Below are positions 24,514 through 33,378 of a stretch of 53,434 nt of DNA, in pieces. The DNA lies in the NCBI GenBank assembly GCA_022827245.1, contig JAJDTI010000205.1, positions 1 through 53,434 of the forward strand, in the 5' to 3' direction. A model generated the notes under the pieces. The model made no database searches, had not been told where the DNA came from, and saw nothing but the letters and a program-made list of their open reading frames with translations. This stretch comes from Pseudomonadales bacterium. GTDB lineage: Bacteria; Pseudomonadota; Gammaproteobacteria; Pseudomonadales; Azotimanducaceae. Position 1 is the first letter of the stretch. Each line of letters begins with the position of its first letter. The position numbers and the translations under genes are program-made.

Positions 24514-25688
24514 AGCGTCGCCTCCGAACCGAAGATGCAGCAGCTCACCGGGGTGACCATCGGCCCCGAGATGACCATCGACACGTCGGCGTCCGCGACC
24601 TGGTTGGTGGACGCGCCGCGCACCTGCCGCACCGCCTCGATGTTGAGCCCGAGGCCGTGCATGTAGCACTCGGCCAGGTTGCCGCCGCTGGTGTTCGTCG
24701 GCAGTTGGCCCTCGGGGGCGATCAGGTTGTCCTTCACGAAAAACTCGTTGCAGCCGTCCGGTTCGCAGAAGCCGTGCTCGACGATGCTCATCAGCACGCC
24801 GCCGGTGAAGTTCTCGTAGGACTGCAGCACGTCGACATCGTTCGGGCCTACGCCGGCCATGTCGTAGAGCCGCGGCGCGACCGTCTTGAAGGCGCTCGTC
24901 GCGTAGTCGGGGGCGTTGTGCACGGAGGCGCCCGCGCGGTGGTGCGAGCCGCTGACGGCGCCGAGCAGGTAGCAGGGCGCGTGGCCCACCTCGGCGGCGC
25001 GTTCCGCGGAGACGAGCACCATGGCCGCCGCGCCGTCGTTCTCGAGGCAGCAGTCGAAGAGATGGAACGGCTCCACGATCCAGCGCGAGCTGTCGTACTT
25101 CTCCTCGGTGAGGGGCCGGCCGTACATCACGGCGCGCGGGTTGTTCTGCGCGTGGTGATACGAGGCCAGCGAGATGGCCCGGAGCGCCGACTGCTCGACG
25201 CCGTGGTCGTGCATGAAGCGTTGCACCTTCATGGCGAACGTCTGGCCGGCGGACATCAGGCCGTACGGGACGGTGTGCGCCGTGTCCCCGGCGATCACGT
25301 TCCGCTGCGGGCCCTGTCCGAAGCGCCCGAACTGGCCCTGGGCGAGCGCCCGGAACACCACCACGCACTCGGCCATGCCGGTGGCGATCGCCGCCGCCGC
25401 GTTGCCGATGGCTCCGGACCCGCCACCGCCACCGCCGCCCCACTGCATGTTCGCGAAGCGAAGGTCGTCTATGCCGAGCGCCGCCGCCAGGCGCGAGGGG
25501 TCGCTGCGGTCATTCGAGTAGGACGCGAAGCCGTCCACCTGCTTCGGCGAGATGCCCGCGTCCTCGCAGGCCGCGAGGATCGCCTTGAGCGCCAGCTTGA
25601 ACTCGGGGTCGGGCGACTGGCCGTGCTTGTAGTAGGTGGTTTCCCCGACGCCGATCACGGCGACGCGCCCGCGCAATGAGCGTTCCAT
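24510..25688 (-). CDS. Thiolase-fold protein lacking the nucleophilic cysteine (Ltp2/SCP-x-like)
   Basis: A 392-residue thiolase-superfamily protein opening with GRVAVIGVGETTYYKHGQSPDPEFKLALKAILAACEDAGISP. Where true thiolases have the acyl-accepting Cys (C-A/S-SG), this protein has a glycine run, QWGGGGGGGSGAIGNAAAAI. The C-terminal GGxxxxGH-type segment reads TSGGNLAECYMHGLGL. Loss of the nucleophile plus an adjacent DUF35 gene matches the Ltp2-type retro-aldolases that release a short acyl-CoA from a beta-hydroxyacyl-CoA side chain, rather than true thiolysis. The ATG has GGAGAGGA upstream. It is divergent from a MaoC hydratase that could supply the beta-hydroxy substrate. Confidence 0.83.
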   Translation of the reverse strand: MERSLRGRVAVIGVGETTYYKHGQSPDPEFKLALKAILAACEDAGISPKQVDGFASYSNDRSDPSRLAAALGIDDLRFANMQWGGGGGGGSGAIGNAAAAIATGMAECVVVFRALAQGQFGRFGQGPQRNVIAGDTAHTVPYGLMSAGQTFAMKVQRFMHDHGVEQSALRAISLASYHHAQNNPRAVMYGRPLTEEKYDSSRWIVEPFHLFDCCLENDGAAAMVLVSAERAAEVGHAPCYLLGAVSGSHHRAGASVHNAPDYATSAFKTVAPRLYDMAGVGPNDVDVLQSYENFTGGVLMSIVEHGFCEPDGCNEFFVKDNLIAPEGQLPTNTSGGNLAECYMHGLGLNIEAVRQVRGASTNQVADADVSMVISGPMVTPVSCCIFGSEATL

Positions 25689-25838
25689 GTCCTCTCCCCC
25701 TGCCTGGAAGTGCCCCGAAACGGCTGCGCCGCGACGTCGCACGCTGTCGCGCGCCGGCGCAAAGGATCGGGTTCGGCGTGCTTTCGCGGCATTCTCGCAT
25801 CGTTTAAGGTGCGGGCAAAATCGACCACGGGAGGAACC

Positions 25839-26675
25839 ATGCCCATCAATCCGGATGCCGTCGGCGAGACCGGCGGACCCTCGACCCGAAGCTGGACGTC
25901 CAAGGACGCGCTGCTCTACGCGGTCGGCATCGGCGCGGGGACCGACGAACTCCCCTTCACCACCGAGAACACGAAGGACGTCGCCCAGCGCGTCTTCCCC
26001 ACCTTCGCCGTGATCATCGGCGGCGGCGGCGCGCCCCTCGGCAAGGTCGGCAGCTTCAACCCGGCGCTCATGGTGCACGGCGAGCAGGGCATCGAACTGC
26101 TAGGCGAGATTCCGCCGGACGGCGAGATCGAGAGCCGCGGGCGGATCGCCGGCATCTGGGACAAGGGCAACGCGGCGCTCATCGAGATGGAGTCCGAGGG
26201 CGTGAACACCGCGACCGGCGAAGCGCTGATCCGGACCCGCTCCACGCTCTTCTGCCGCGGCGAAGGCGGCTGGGGCGGCGACCGCGGCCCGTCCGCGAAA
26301 GTCGAGTTCCCCGACGCCGAGCCGACGCACCGGGTGACCTACCAGACCCGCGAGGACCAGGCCCTCACCTACCGGCTGTCCGGCGACCGGAACCCGCTGC
26401 ACTCCGATCCGTCGTTCGCGGCGATGGGCGGCTTCGACAAGCCGATCCTGCACGGGCTCTGCACCTACGGGTTCACCGGCCGGGCGCTGCTGCACACGCT
26501 CTGCGGCGGCGACCCGTCGCGCTTCCGGTCGATGAACGGACGCTTTTCGCGACCCGTGATCCCCGGGGACGCGCTGACGGTATCGATGTGGGTCGACGGC
26601 GGACAGGCGCTCTTCCGCACGACGAACCAGCACGGCGCCGTGGTGATCGACCAGGGGGTGTGCACGTTCGCGTAG
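25839..26675 (+). CDS. MaoC-like (double hot-dog) enoyl-CoA hydratase
   Basis: A 278-residue hydratase 2 type enzyme with two hot-dog domains. The N-terminal half (WTSKDALLYAVGIGAGTDELPFTTE...VFPTFAVI) is the non-catalytic fold. The C-terminal half carries the hydratase 2 motif YRLSGDRNPLHSDPSFAAMGGFDKPILHGL, with the Asp/His dyad. It would hydrate a 2-enoyl-CoA to 3-hydroxyacyl-CoA in the cytoplasm. The ATG has GGGAGGA upstream. It is transcribed away from the thiolase-fold/DUF35 operon across a 150-bp region, a plausible shared control region. Confidence 0.88.
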   Translation: MPINPDAVGETGGPSTRSWTSKDALLYAVGIGAGTDELPFTTENTKDVAQRVFPTFAVIIGGGGAPLGKVGSFNPALMVHGEQGIELLGEIPPDGEIESRGRIAGIWDKGNAALIEMESEGVNTATGEALIRTRSTLFCRGEGGWGGDRGPSAKVEFPDAEPTHRVTYQTREDQALTYRLSGDRNPLHSDPSFAAMGGFDKPILHGLCTYGFTGRALLHTLCGGDPSRFRSMNGRFSRPVIPGDALTVSMWVDGGQALFRTTNQHGAVVIDQGVCTFA

Positions 26676-27229
26676 TCACAGTCCGCACACGGCGCCTCGG
26701 CGCCGCGCTGCTCTTCCCGGCGTTGCTGCTGGCCGCGTCGTGCTCCAGCGACACGGAGAACTCCGCGGACGCGGCGCCGGATTCGCCGGCATGGCAGGCG
26801 ACGTTGGGTCTCGCCCGTGACGACTATCCCGGCGTCCCGCACATGACCACGGCGCAGCTCGCCGAACGGCTCGAGCAGGATCCCGCCAGCGTTCTGCTGC
26901 TCGATGCGCGGAGCCTCGAGGAGTACGAGGTGGGCCATCTCAAGGGGGCCGTACACGCGGACGGTCTCGACACGGCGCTCGCTGCACGCTCGGCACCGGG
27001 CGCCGCGTCCACCGTGGTCGTGTACTGCTCGGTCGGTTACCGCTCCGCGGCGCTGGCCGAACGACTCATCTCTGCCGGCGCCAGCAACGTCTTCAACCTC
27101 GAGGGGTCCCTGTTCCGCTGGGCCAACGAAGGCCGGCCGGTGCACCGCGGCGCCGAGCGTGTCCTCGAAGTGCATCCCTACGACGATGACTGGGCGAGCC
27201 TGCTGGACCGGCGCTACTGGCCCCGATGA
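26660..27229 (+). CDS. Rhodanese-domain lipoprotein
   Basis: A 189-residue exported protein. A basic start and hydrophobic stretch (RRLGAALLFPALLLAASC) end in a lipobox with the cysteine at the cleavage site. A single rhodanese domain follows: ASVLLLDARSLEEYEVGHLKGAVHADGL, active-site loop YCSVGYRSAALAERLISAGASNVFNLEGSLFRWANEG. The catalytic Cys is present, so sulfur transfer or a related redox role at the membrane is possible. The GTG at 26660 lies inside the last codons of the MaoC gene. An upstream ATG at 26588 would add residues unlike a signal sequence. Confidence 0.82.
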   Translation: MHVRVVTVRTRRLGAALLFPALLLAASCSSDTENSADAAPDSPAWQATLGLARDDYPGVPHMTTAQLAERLEQDPASVLLLDARSLEEYEVGHLKGAVHADGLDTALAARSAPGAASTVVVYCSVGYRSAALAERLISAGASNVFNLEGSLFRWANEGRPVHRGAERVLEVHPYDDDWASLLDRRYWPR

Positions 27230-27247
27230 AGCATCGTCCTCCGTCGC

Positions 27248-27703
27248 ATGCCTGTCCTCTCATGGTCTGACTTCCGCCGGGCGGCGCCCGAGATCGCCGG
27301 GGTGGGGCGCCGCCTTTTGCACCATCCGGAGCACGGTGAGGTCGCCATCCTCGCGACGACCGCTCGCGGCGACGCGCCTCGGGTCGCGCCCGTCTGCCCC
27401 GTGTTCACCGACCAGGGCATGTACGTCCTCGCGAGCGCAGCCACGCCCAAGGTCGCGCAGCTCCGGCGCGACCCGCGTTACGCGCTGCACGCCCAGGTGG
27501 GTGCCGACGACCTCGAGTTTCAGGTTTCCGGGCGCGTCCGGGTCGTGGACTCGACCGCTGAACGTTCGGAAGTGCTCGCCGCCGTACCCTTCGAGAGCTT
27601 CGATCGGGAAGACCCGATCTTCGAACTGCTGATAGGGCGTGCCCTCACGGTGACCTGGCCCTCGCCCGGGCAGCCGGTGAAGCTCCGTTGGGTAGCCGCT
27701 TGA
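27248..27703 (+). CDS. Pyridoxamine 5'-phosphate oxidase-like FMN/F420-binding protein
   Basis: A 151-residue split-barrel flavoprotein-like protein. VAILATTARGDAPRVAPVCPVFTDQGMYVLASAATPKVAQLRRDPRYALHA is the strand pattern of the PNPOx-like superfamily. It is too short and lacks the substrate residues for true PdxH. The start is an ATG 18 bp after the rhodanese gene, so it is the likely third gene of the MaoC-rhodanese set. It may be a heme- or F420-linked reductase; the function is undetermined. Confidence 0.78.
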   Translation: MPVLSWSDFRRAAPEIAGVGRRLLHHPEHGEVAILATTARGDAPRVAPVCPVFTDQGMYVLASAATPKVAQLRRDPRYALHAQVGADDLEFQVSGRVRVVDSTAERSEVLAAVPFESFDREDPIFELLIGRALTVTWPSPGQPVKLRWVAA

Positions 27704-27740
27704 CCCGGCAGCTACCGCCGTGCGACGAGCGCACTCGCGG

Positions 27741-28292
27741 TCATCTCATCAGCCACCGCAGCGAGTCGGCGAAGATCGCGCCGCCGTGGCGGGCGCTGTG
27801 GCCGCCCTCGCCGAAGACGAAGCGGTACTCGTAGCCCGCGTACCCCAGCGCCGAGGCCATCCGCTGGTTGGCGAGCGCCCAGTTGCCGAGGATGATGTTG
27901 CCGTCGCGCGCCCCGCTCTGGAGGAACACCCTGAGGGGTTTCCGGGGCGTGGAGCGGATGAGGTACGGGTAGTTGTGGCCGCCGCGGATGTTGACGAACG
28001 AGCCCACGTTCCGGGTGCCGTCCCACCCGGCGAACTCGCGCACCGTACCGCGCGGGACGTCCGGCCCCGGGTGCGCCTCGGGACAGGGATGGTACTGCCG
28101 GTCTTCGGGAACGTTCAGCGACTCGCGCAGTTCCATGTTGGAGCGTCCGTTCACACGGGCGTCGAGTCCCCGGTCGATGAACGGCCGGTCGAGTCCCAGC
28201 CGCAGGTAGTCCTCGACCTCCATCGCGGCCACCGGCAGGCCGACGGCCGCGAGCGCGCCGAGCGCGCGCCGCCGGGTCATTCCGTTCGTCAC
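27741..28292 (-). CDS. Enterochelin-esterase-like hydrolase with an internal deletion (catalytic Ser half missing)
   Basis: A 183-residue protein. The front, with a twin-Arg-like start (MTRRRALGALAAVGLP), looks like the N-terminus of a periplasmic esterase up to PDVPRGTVREFAGWDG. It then jumps to the C-terminal part of the same fold: VGSFVNIRGGHNYPYLIR, RVFLQSGARDGNIILGNWALANQRMASAL, YRFVFGEGGHSARHGGAIFADSLRWLMR. The Asp and His segments are present. The nucleophile-bearing middle, normally around 150 residues, is absent. The frame stays open through the junction. It could be a decaying gene or an assembly artefact. The GTG start has AGGAGAG upstream. It is transcribed after the amidase gene. 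Confidence 0.6.
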   Translation of the reverse strand: MTNGMTRRRALGALAAVGLPVAAMEVEDYLRLGLDRPFIDRGLDARVNGRSNMELRESLNVPEDRQYHPCPEAHPGPDVPRGTVREFAGWDGTRNVGSFVNIRGGHNYPYLIRSTPRKPLRVFLQSGARDGNIILGNWALANQRMASALGYAGYEYRFVFGEGGHSARHGGAIFADSLRWLMR

Positions 28293-28324
28293 TCGATCTC
28301 TCCTGCCCGAACCGGGGCCGTACG

Positions 28325-29731
28325 TCAGTCCAGCTCCGGGTGCGCCTCGAACCCGGCAGCCGCTTCGAACGCGCTCCCCAGGCGGACCAGCGCGGCCTCG
28401 CCGAGACGGGGTCCGATCAGTTGGAAGGCCCGCGGCACGCCCTCGCCGTCGAGGCCGACCGGCAGCGTGATGGTCGGGTGGCCGGAGTAGTCGAACGGCG
28501 CCGTGAACTGGATGAACGGCGCCATGCCCTCCTCCGGCACCCGCGTGCCGAAGTCCGTCAGCGGCGGCGACGTGATCATGCACGGGGCCGCGATGGCCTG
28601 GACTTCCGAGAACCTGGCGTCGAGCTCCGCTCGGAAGCGCTCCCTTGCCCGCTCGAGCCGCGCGTAGTCCATCGCGTTCGCGGCCTGCCCGAACGCCAGG
28701 AGCCGGGCCAGGTCGGGACCGTAGTCTTCCTGGCGTGACGGCCAGGTCGCCGCGTGCGCGAGCGCGCACTCCACGCCGCAGGTGATCGCCCAGCCCTGCA
28801 CGAGGTCGGCGCAGTCCGGCATGCGGATGTCGACGATGCGCGCGCCGGCCGTCTGCAGCAGCCCGAGTGCGTCCTCCACCACTGCGACGGCTTCCGGGGC
28901 GACGCCCGCTCCGATGTAGTCGCGGTCCACGCCGACAGTCAGGCCGGCCAGGCCGCCGCCCGCTTCGGCGACGTAGTTGGGCACCGCCGCCGGCAGCGAC
29001 GTCGGATCCTTCGGGTCCTGTCCCGCCATCACGCCGAGCATGCGCGCCGCGTCCTCCACGGTGCGCGTCATCGGGCCGATGTGATCGAGAGACTCCGCCA
29101 GCGGAAACGCGCCGTGCCGGCTGACGCGCCCATAGGTCGGCTTGATGCCCACAAGGCCGCAGCACGCCGAAGGAAAGCGGATGCTGCCGCCGGTATCCGA
29201 ACCGAGGGCGCCATAGGCGAGGCCCGCGGCCACCGAGACCCCGGAACCGGACGACGACACGCCCGTCCAGCGATTCGCCGCCCACGGGTTGACCGGGGGC
29301 GCGACGTCCGGGTGGTGGTTCGAGAACGCGCCCTCGGTGAGCTTGACCTTGCCGAGGATGACGGCGCCCGCGGCCTTCAGCCTTCGCACCACGGTGGCGT
29401 CTTCCCCTGGTACCCAGTCCGCGAGCACGCGGGTGCCGCAGGTCGTCACGACCCCCTCCGTCCAGAGCAGGTCCTTCAGCGCGATGGGAACGCCGTGCAG
29501 CGCGCCCAGGGGTTCCCCGCTGGCGCGCCGGGCATCGAGCGCCGCCGCCTGCGCCAGCGCGTCGTCCGCCGTGACGGTCACATAGGCCTTGAGTTGCGGG
29601 TCGAGGCGGTCGATGCGCGACAGCACGGCTTCGGCCACGGCGACGGCCGACAGCTCCCCGCTCTTCGTCCGGCGGCAGACGTCCGACAGCGTCAGGTAGT
29701 GCAGCGGAACGTCCGCGCCCGACCCGCTCAT
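28325..29731 (-). CDS. Amidase signature (AS) family amidohydrolase
   Basis: A 468-residue amidase signature enzyme. The catalytic triad segments are visible: Lys in GVPIALKDLLWTEGV, cis-Ser in GVSSSGSGVSVAAGLAYGALGSDTGGSIRFP, with the nucleophilic Ser in DTGGSIR. GLVGIKPTYGRVSRHG follows, which is typical. It hydrolyses amide bonds. A GatA role is unlikely, because no gatB or gatC is nearby and the neighbours are catabolic. Its ATG overlaps the stop of the upstream FAD oxidase as ATGA, so the two are coupled. Confidence 0.88.
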   Translation of the reverse strand: MSGSGADVPLHYLTLSDVCRRTKSGELSAVAVAEAVLSRIDRLDPQLKAYVTVTADDALAQAAALDARRASGEPLGALHGVPIALKDLLWTEGVVTTCGTRVLADWVPGEDATVVRRLKAAGAVILGKVKLTEGAFSNHHPDVAPPVNPWAANRWTGVSSSGSGVSVAAGLAYGALGSDTGGSIRFPSACCGLVGIKPTYGRVSRHGAFPLAESLDHIGPMTRTVEDAARMLGVMAGQDPKDPTSLPAAVPNYVAEAGGGLAGLTVGVDRDYIGAGVAPEAVAVVEDALGLLQTAGARIVDIRMPDCADLVQGWAITCGVECALAHAATWPSRQEDYGPDLARLLAFGQAANAMDYARLERARERFRAELDARFSEVQAIAAPCMITSPPLTDFGTRVPEEGMAPFIQFTAPFDYSGHPTITLPVGLDGEGVPRAFQLIGPRLGEAALVRLGSAFEAAAGFEAHPELD

Positions 29732-31131
29732 GCGGCGACGCCCATCCTCCCGGGTTCGTCGAAGATCTTGCCCGGGTTCAGGATGCCCCGTGGATCGAGC
29801 GCCTGCTTCAGGGTGCGCATGAGGGCGACCTCTTCCGGCGTGCGCGAGATCGACAGGTACGCCTTCTTGTCGATGCCGATGCCGTGCTCCGCCGAGACGG
29901 AACCGCCGATGTCCGCCAGGGGCTGGTAGACCGCCTGGTCCACCCCCTTCTTCGCGCCGTGGTCCCGCCCGGCGGAGATGCCGAAGTGCAGGTTCCCGTC
30001 GCCGAGGTGCCCGAAGGTGAAGTTGCGGAAGGTGCCGAACGTCTCCGTCAGTCCCCGGTTCACGTCATCGACATAGGCCTCCATCTTCGGGATGGGCAGG
30101 CTGACGTCGTAGATGAAGAGCGGCGGGAAGCGGTTGCACTGCTCGACGTCGTCCCGCATCGCCCAGAGTTCCAGGCGCTGCGCCTCGCTCTGGGCGATCA
30201 CGGCGTCGACGACCAGGCCGGCTTCGTAGGCGTCTTCGAGGGCGGCCTCCGCGCGGGCCTTGTCCGTCTCGGCATCGCCGCCCATCGCCTCGATCAGCAC
30301 GTAGTACGGATAGTCCTGCGACAGCGGCGGGCGCTGCTTCGCCGGCGGCGTGCTGACGAGCCGGTAGAAGTTGTTCCACAACACCTCGAACGCGGACAGC
30401 GCGCCGCCGAGCCGCGCGTCCATCATCTTCAGGAGTTCCGGCAGCTTGTCGAACTCGTCGACCGCCACGAACAGCGTTTCCTGGCTGCGCGGCTTCTCGC
30501 GCAGGCGCAGCACCGCGCGGGTCACGACGCCGAGGCTGCCTTCCGTACCGATGAAGAGCTGCTTCAGGTCGTAGCCGGCGTTGTTCTTGATCATCTCGTT
30601 CATGGACGAGACGACGGTCCCGTCCGCCAGCGCCGCCTCGAGGCCCAGCACCATGTCCCGCGTCATGCCGTATCGAATCACCCGGTTGCCGCCGGCGTTC
30701 GTCGAAATGTTGCCGCCGATGGTGGCGCTGCCCCGCCCGCCGAGATCGAGGGGGTACATGAGGCCGTGCTCGTCGGCGCACTCCTGCACCGCCTGAAGGA
30801 CGACGCCCGCCTCGACGGTCATGGTCCGGTTGACGCGGTCGACGCCTTCGATGCGGTTCATGCGCTCCAGCGACAGGATGACGTCGCCGCGCTCGGTGAG
30901 GGCGCTGCCCACCAGCCCCGTCAGGCCGCCTTGCGCGACCACCGACTGGCGAGCCCGGTCGCACGCTGCCAGCACGGCGCTCACCTCTTTTGTCGTGCGC
31001 GGACGCACCAGGGTCTGGGCCTCGATGGATTCGGACATCCAGATGCCGGCCGCGCGGCCGGTGACGTCGGGGCCCGTCAGGACGCCGCCGGGACCGGTGA
31101 TTTCCGCAAGCGTCTGCACGAGATCCGCCAT
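29728..31131 (-). CDS. FAD-linked oxidase (GlcD / D-2-hydroxyacid dehydrogenase type)
   Basis: A 467-residue PCMH-type flavoprotein. The FAD-binding domain has VVAQGGLTGLVGSALTERGDVILSLERMNRI and YPLDLGGRGSATIGGNISTNAGGNRVIRYG. The C-terminal cap ends with FGHLGDGNLHFGI and ISAEHGIGIDKKAYL-like metal and substrate residues (HLGDGN, EHGIG). This is the layout of GlcD, D-lactate and D-2-hydroxyglutarate dehydrogenases. The exact 2-hydroxyacid is not determined. The ATG follows a G-rich leader. It is co-transcribed with the amidase and divergent from the crotonase. Confidence 0.87.
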   Translation of the reverse strand: MADLVQTLAEITGPGGVLTGPDVTGRAAGIWMSESIEAQTLVRPRTTKEVSAVLAACDRARQSVVAQGGLTGLVGSALTERGDVILSLERMNRIEGVDRVNRTMTVEAGVVLQAVQECADEHGLMYPLDLGGRGSATIGGNISTNAGGNRVIRYGMTRDMVLGLEAALADGTVVSSMNEMIKNNAGYDLKQLFIGTEGSLGVVTRAVLRLREKPRSQETLFVAVDEFDKLPELLKMMDARLGGALSAFEVLWNNFYRLVSTPPAKQRPPLSQDYPYYVLIEAMGGDAETDKARAEAALEDAYEAGLVVDAVIAQSEAQRLELWAMRDDVEQCNRFPPLFIYDVSLPIPKMEAYVDDVNRGLTETFGTFRNFTFGHLGDGNLHFGISAGRDHGAKKGVDQAVYQPLADIGGSVSAEHGIGIDKKAYLSISRTPEEVALMRTLKQALDPRGILNPGKIFDEPGRMGVAA

Positions 31132-31273
31132 GCCTGCCCCCCTCGAATCGCTTCGCTTTCGATGGTAGCACGCGGTCATGCGCGAACCCGCCGGCGCGGC
31201 GCCCGCCGGCCATAGCGCCGCCGCGGTCGATGGCATAGGCTCCAAGGCGCCCTGACGACCCGCGGGAGAAGAC

Positions 31274-32071
31274 ATGTCGGACGCAGTGCTCTACGAGGTC
31301 GCGGACAGCATCGCCACCCTGACGCTGAACCGCCCCGAGCGGATGAACGCGTGGAGCGCGGACCTCGACCGGGGCATGTCGACGGCGCTCGCCGCCGCGC
31401 GCGACGACGACGCGGTGCGCGCGATCATCGTCACCGGCGCCGGCCGCGCGTTCTGCGCGGGGGCTGACCTCGGGGGCGGCGCGGACACGTTCGCCGGCCG
31501 GGAGGACACCGGCGACAACGTCCAGCAACTCCTGCCCTACCACGTGCCCAAACCGGTCATCGCCGCGATCAACGGCCCCGCCGTCGGCATCGGCATGACC
31601 TACCCGATGCTCTGCGACGTACGCATCGCCGCCGACACGGCGAAGCTCGGCTTCGTCTTCACGCGGCGCGGCATGATGCCCGAACTTGCCGCGCACACGA
31701 TCGTGCAGCGGGTCGCCGGCTTCTCGAACGCAGCCCACCTCCTCATGTCCGGGCGCATCGTCACCGGCGCGGAAGCGGCCGAGCTCGGCATCGTGACCAA
31801 GGCCGTCCCGAAGAATGAGCTCCTGCAGACCGCCCGTGCGATGGCGGCCGAGTATCTCCTTGCGGCGCCGGTGTCGGTCGCGATCACCAAGCGGCTCCTG
31901 TGGGAAGGGATGCACACGGGCATCGCCGACATGCTGGAGCGCGAGGACGAGGTCTTCTCGTGGCTGGGCAACCAGGCGGACGCGCGCGAGGGCATCCTCT
32001 CCTTCCTCGAGAAGCGCGACCCGGAGTGGCAGCTCTCCGCCGCCCGGGATCTCCCGGAAGGGTTCGCGTAA
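31274..32071 (+). CDS. Enoyl-CoA hydratase/isomerase (crotonase) family protein
   Basis: A 265-residue crotonase. Its oxyanion-hole segments are VTGAGRAFCAGADLGGG and INGPAVGIGMTYPMLCDVRIAA. The acidic residues that carry out hydration are less clear than in classical EchA, so an isomerase or hydrolase role is possible. The ATG has CGGGAGAAG upstream. A 142-bp divergent region separates it from the FAD oxidase. Only the decayed minus-strand small gene lies between it and the next LLM gene. Confidence 0.87.
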   Translation: MSDAVLYEVADSIATLTLNRPERMNAWSADLDRGMSTALAAARDDDAVRAIIVTGAGRAFCAGADLGGGADTFAGREDTGDNVQQLLPYHVPKPVIAAINGPAVGIGMTYPMLCDVRIAADTAKLGFVFTRRGMMPELAAHTIVQRVAGFSNAAHLLMSGRIVTGAEAAELGIVTKAVPKNELLQTARAMAAEYLLAAPVSVAITKRLLWEGMHTGIADMLEREDEVFSWLGNQADAREGILSFLEKRDPEWQLSAARDLPEGFA

Positions 32072-32093
32072 CGCTCCTCCGCTACCAGGCGGG

Positions 32094-32353
32094 CTACTCG
32101 GGCCCGAGATCCCGAGCGTGGGGGAGTTCGAGTCCGAGATTGTCGATCAGGTGCTCCCACGTGACGCGCTCGAAGACCTCCGGCCACTCCGCACCGGCCC
32201 GCCTCGCCACGGCACGCGCCCTGGGGAAGAACTCCCCGGCGATGGCCCGCGTGCGCGCCAGTCGCTCGCGATGGCGCCCAGGAACGCGCTTTCCACCCCT
32301 TCGAGTCCGGCCAGCACTTCCGACATCCGTTCGATCAAGGCACCCTGGTCCAT
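32094..32353 (-). pseudogene. Frameshifted small gene, product unknown
   Basis: Starting at ATG 32353, one frame reads MDQGALIERMSEVLAGLEGVESAFLG. About 27 codons in, another frame takes over as RERLARTRAIAGEFFPRARAVARR, then VFERVTWEHLIDNLGLELPHARDLGPE, and ends in TAG at 32094. Joined, this gives a plausible helical protein of about 86 residues. Each half alone turns to low-quality sequence beyond the junction near 32270. A single-base indel, either true decay or a sequencing error, explains it. I do not recognise the product. It accounts for most of the 362-bp gap. Confidence 0.4.
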
Positions 32354-32433
32354 GCCGCCCCCGTCTTCCGCGTTGCCGTCTCCGCATCGCTCGCAGTACG
32401 CTCTTGCGCGTTCCCCCAACCACGAGACCGCTC

Positions 32434-33378
32434 ATGACCCAGGCACACTTCGGCGTCACCGTCCCCCAGATCAAGCGGCCCTGGGTCGCGGCCGCCGAGA
32501 GCGCGCGCGCCTTCGAGGCCATGGGCTACGACTCGCTCTGGGTCTGCGACCACCTGTACGGCCCCCAGTCGCCCCAGCTTCCGATCCTCGAGGCGTGGTC
32601 GATGGTATCCGCGCTCGCCGCGATCACCGAGCGCGTCGAGATCGGCACCCTCGTGACGCCGGCGGGGATGCGCAACCCGGCGCAGCTCGGCAAGGTGATC
32701 GCGACGGCCGACAACATCGCCGGCGGGCGGGTCATCGCCGGGCTCGGCGGCGGCTGGATGCCGCGGGAGTTCACCGACTTCGGCGTGCCGTTCCGCTCCA
32801 CCGGGGAACGCCTGGTGCAGTTGCGGGAGACCGTGGAACTCCTGAAGCGCATGTGGGGCGACGAGGAAGAGGTCTCCTACGAGGGCCGTTTCGTGCAGGC
32901 GGAGAACGTCGTCTGCCAGCCCAAGCCCCCGCGGCGCATCCCGATCCTGATCGGCGGCGCCGGCGAGCGGGTGACCCTGAAACTGACCGCCGAGCACGCC
33001 GACATGTGGAACAACCTGGCCGGGCACCAGGCAAACCTCGGTCACAAGGTCGACGTCCTGAAGCGGCACTGCGACGCCGTGGGCCGCGACTTCTCCGAGA
33101 TCGTCGTCAGTCAGCAGTGCCTCGTGACCATCGCCGAGGACGAGGCGAGCGCGGGACCCATGGCCGACCGGGCACAGAAGATCTTCGGCGGCCACATGGG
33201 CGACCCCAAGGGCCCGATCGCCATCACCGGCACCGCACAGCAGTGCGTCGACGCGATCGGCAAGCACGTCGACCTCGGCTGCACCATGTTCGTGATGGAG
33301 TTCTTCGGGCGCGACACGATGGCGCCCGCCCAGCTCTTCGCGGAGGAGGTGGCGACGCACTTCCGCGCCGCGGCGTAG
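32434..33378 (+). CDS. LLM-class F420/FMN-dependent oxidoreductase
   Basis: A 314-residue luciferase-like monooxygenase fold. It contains AFEAMGYDSLWVCDHL, VEIGTLVTPAGMRNPAQLGKVIATADNIAGGRVIAGLGGGWMPREFTDFGV, and RIPILIGGAGERVTLKLTAEHADMWNNLAG. These are hallmarks of the TIGR-type F420-dependent families, although the coenzyme is not proven. The ATG at 32434 starts the first strand directly. It appears monocistronic, with a long non-coding stretch downstream. Confidence 0.86.
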   Translation: MTQAHFGVTVPQIKRPWVAAAESARAFEAMGYDSLWVCDHLYGPQSPQLPILEAWSMVSALAAITERVEIGTLVTPAGMRNPAQLGKVIATADNIAGGRVIAGLGGGWMPREFTDFGVPFRSTGERLVQLRETVELLKRMWGDEEEVSYEGRFVQAENVVCQPKPPRRIPILIGGAGERVTLKLTAEHADMWNNLAGHQANLGHKVDVLKRHCDAVGRDFSEIVVSQQCLVTIAEDEASAGPMADRAQKIFGGHMGDPKGPIAITGTAQQCVDAIGKHVDLGCTMFVMEFFGRDTMAPAQLFAEEVATHFRAAA

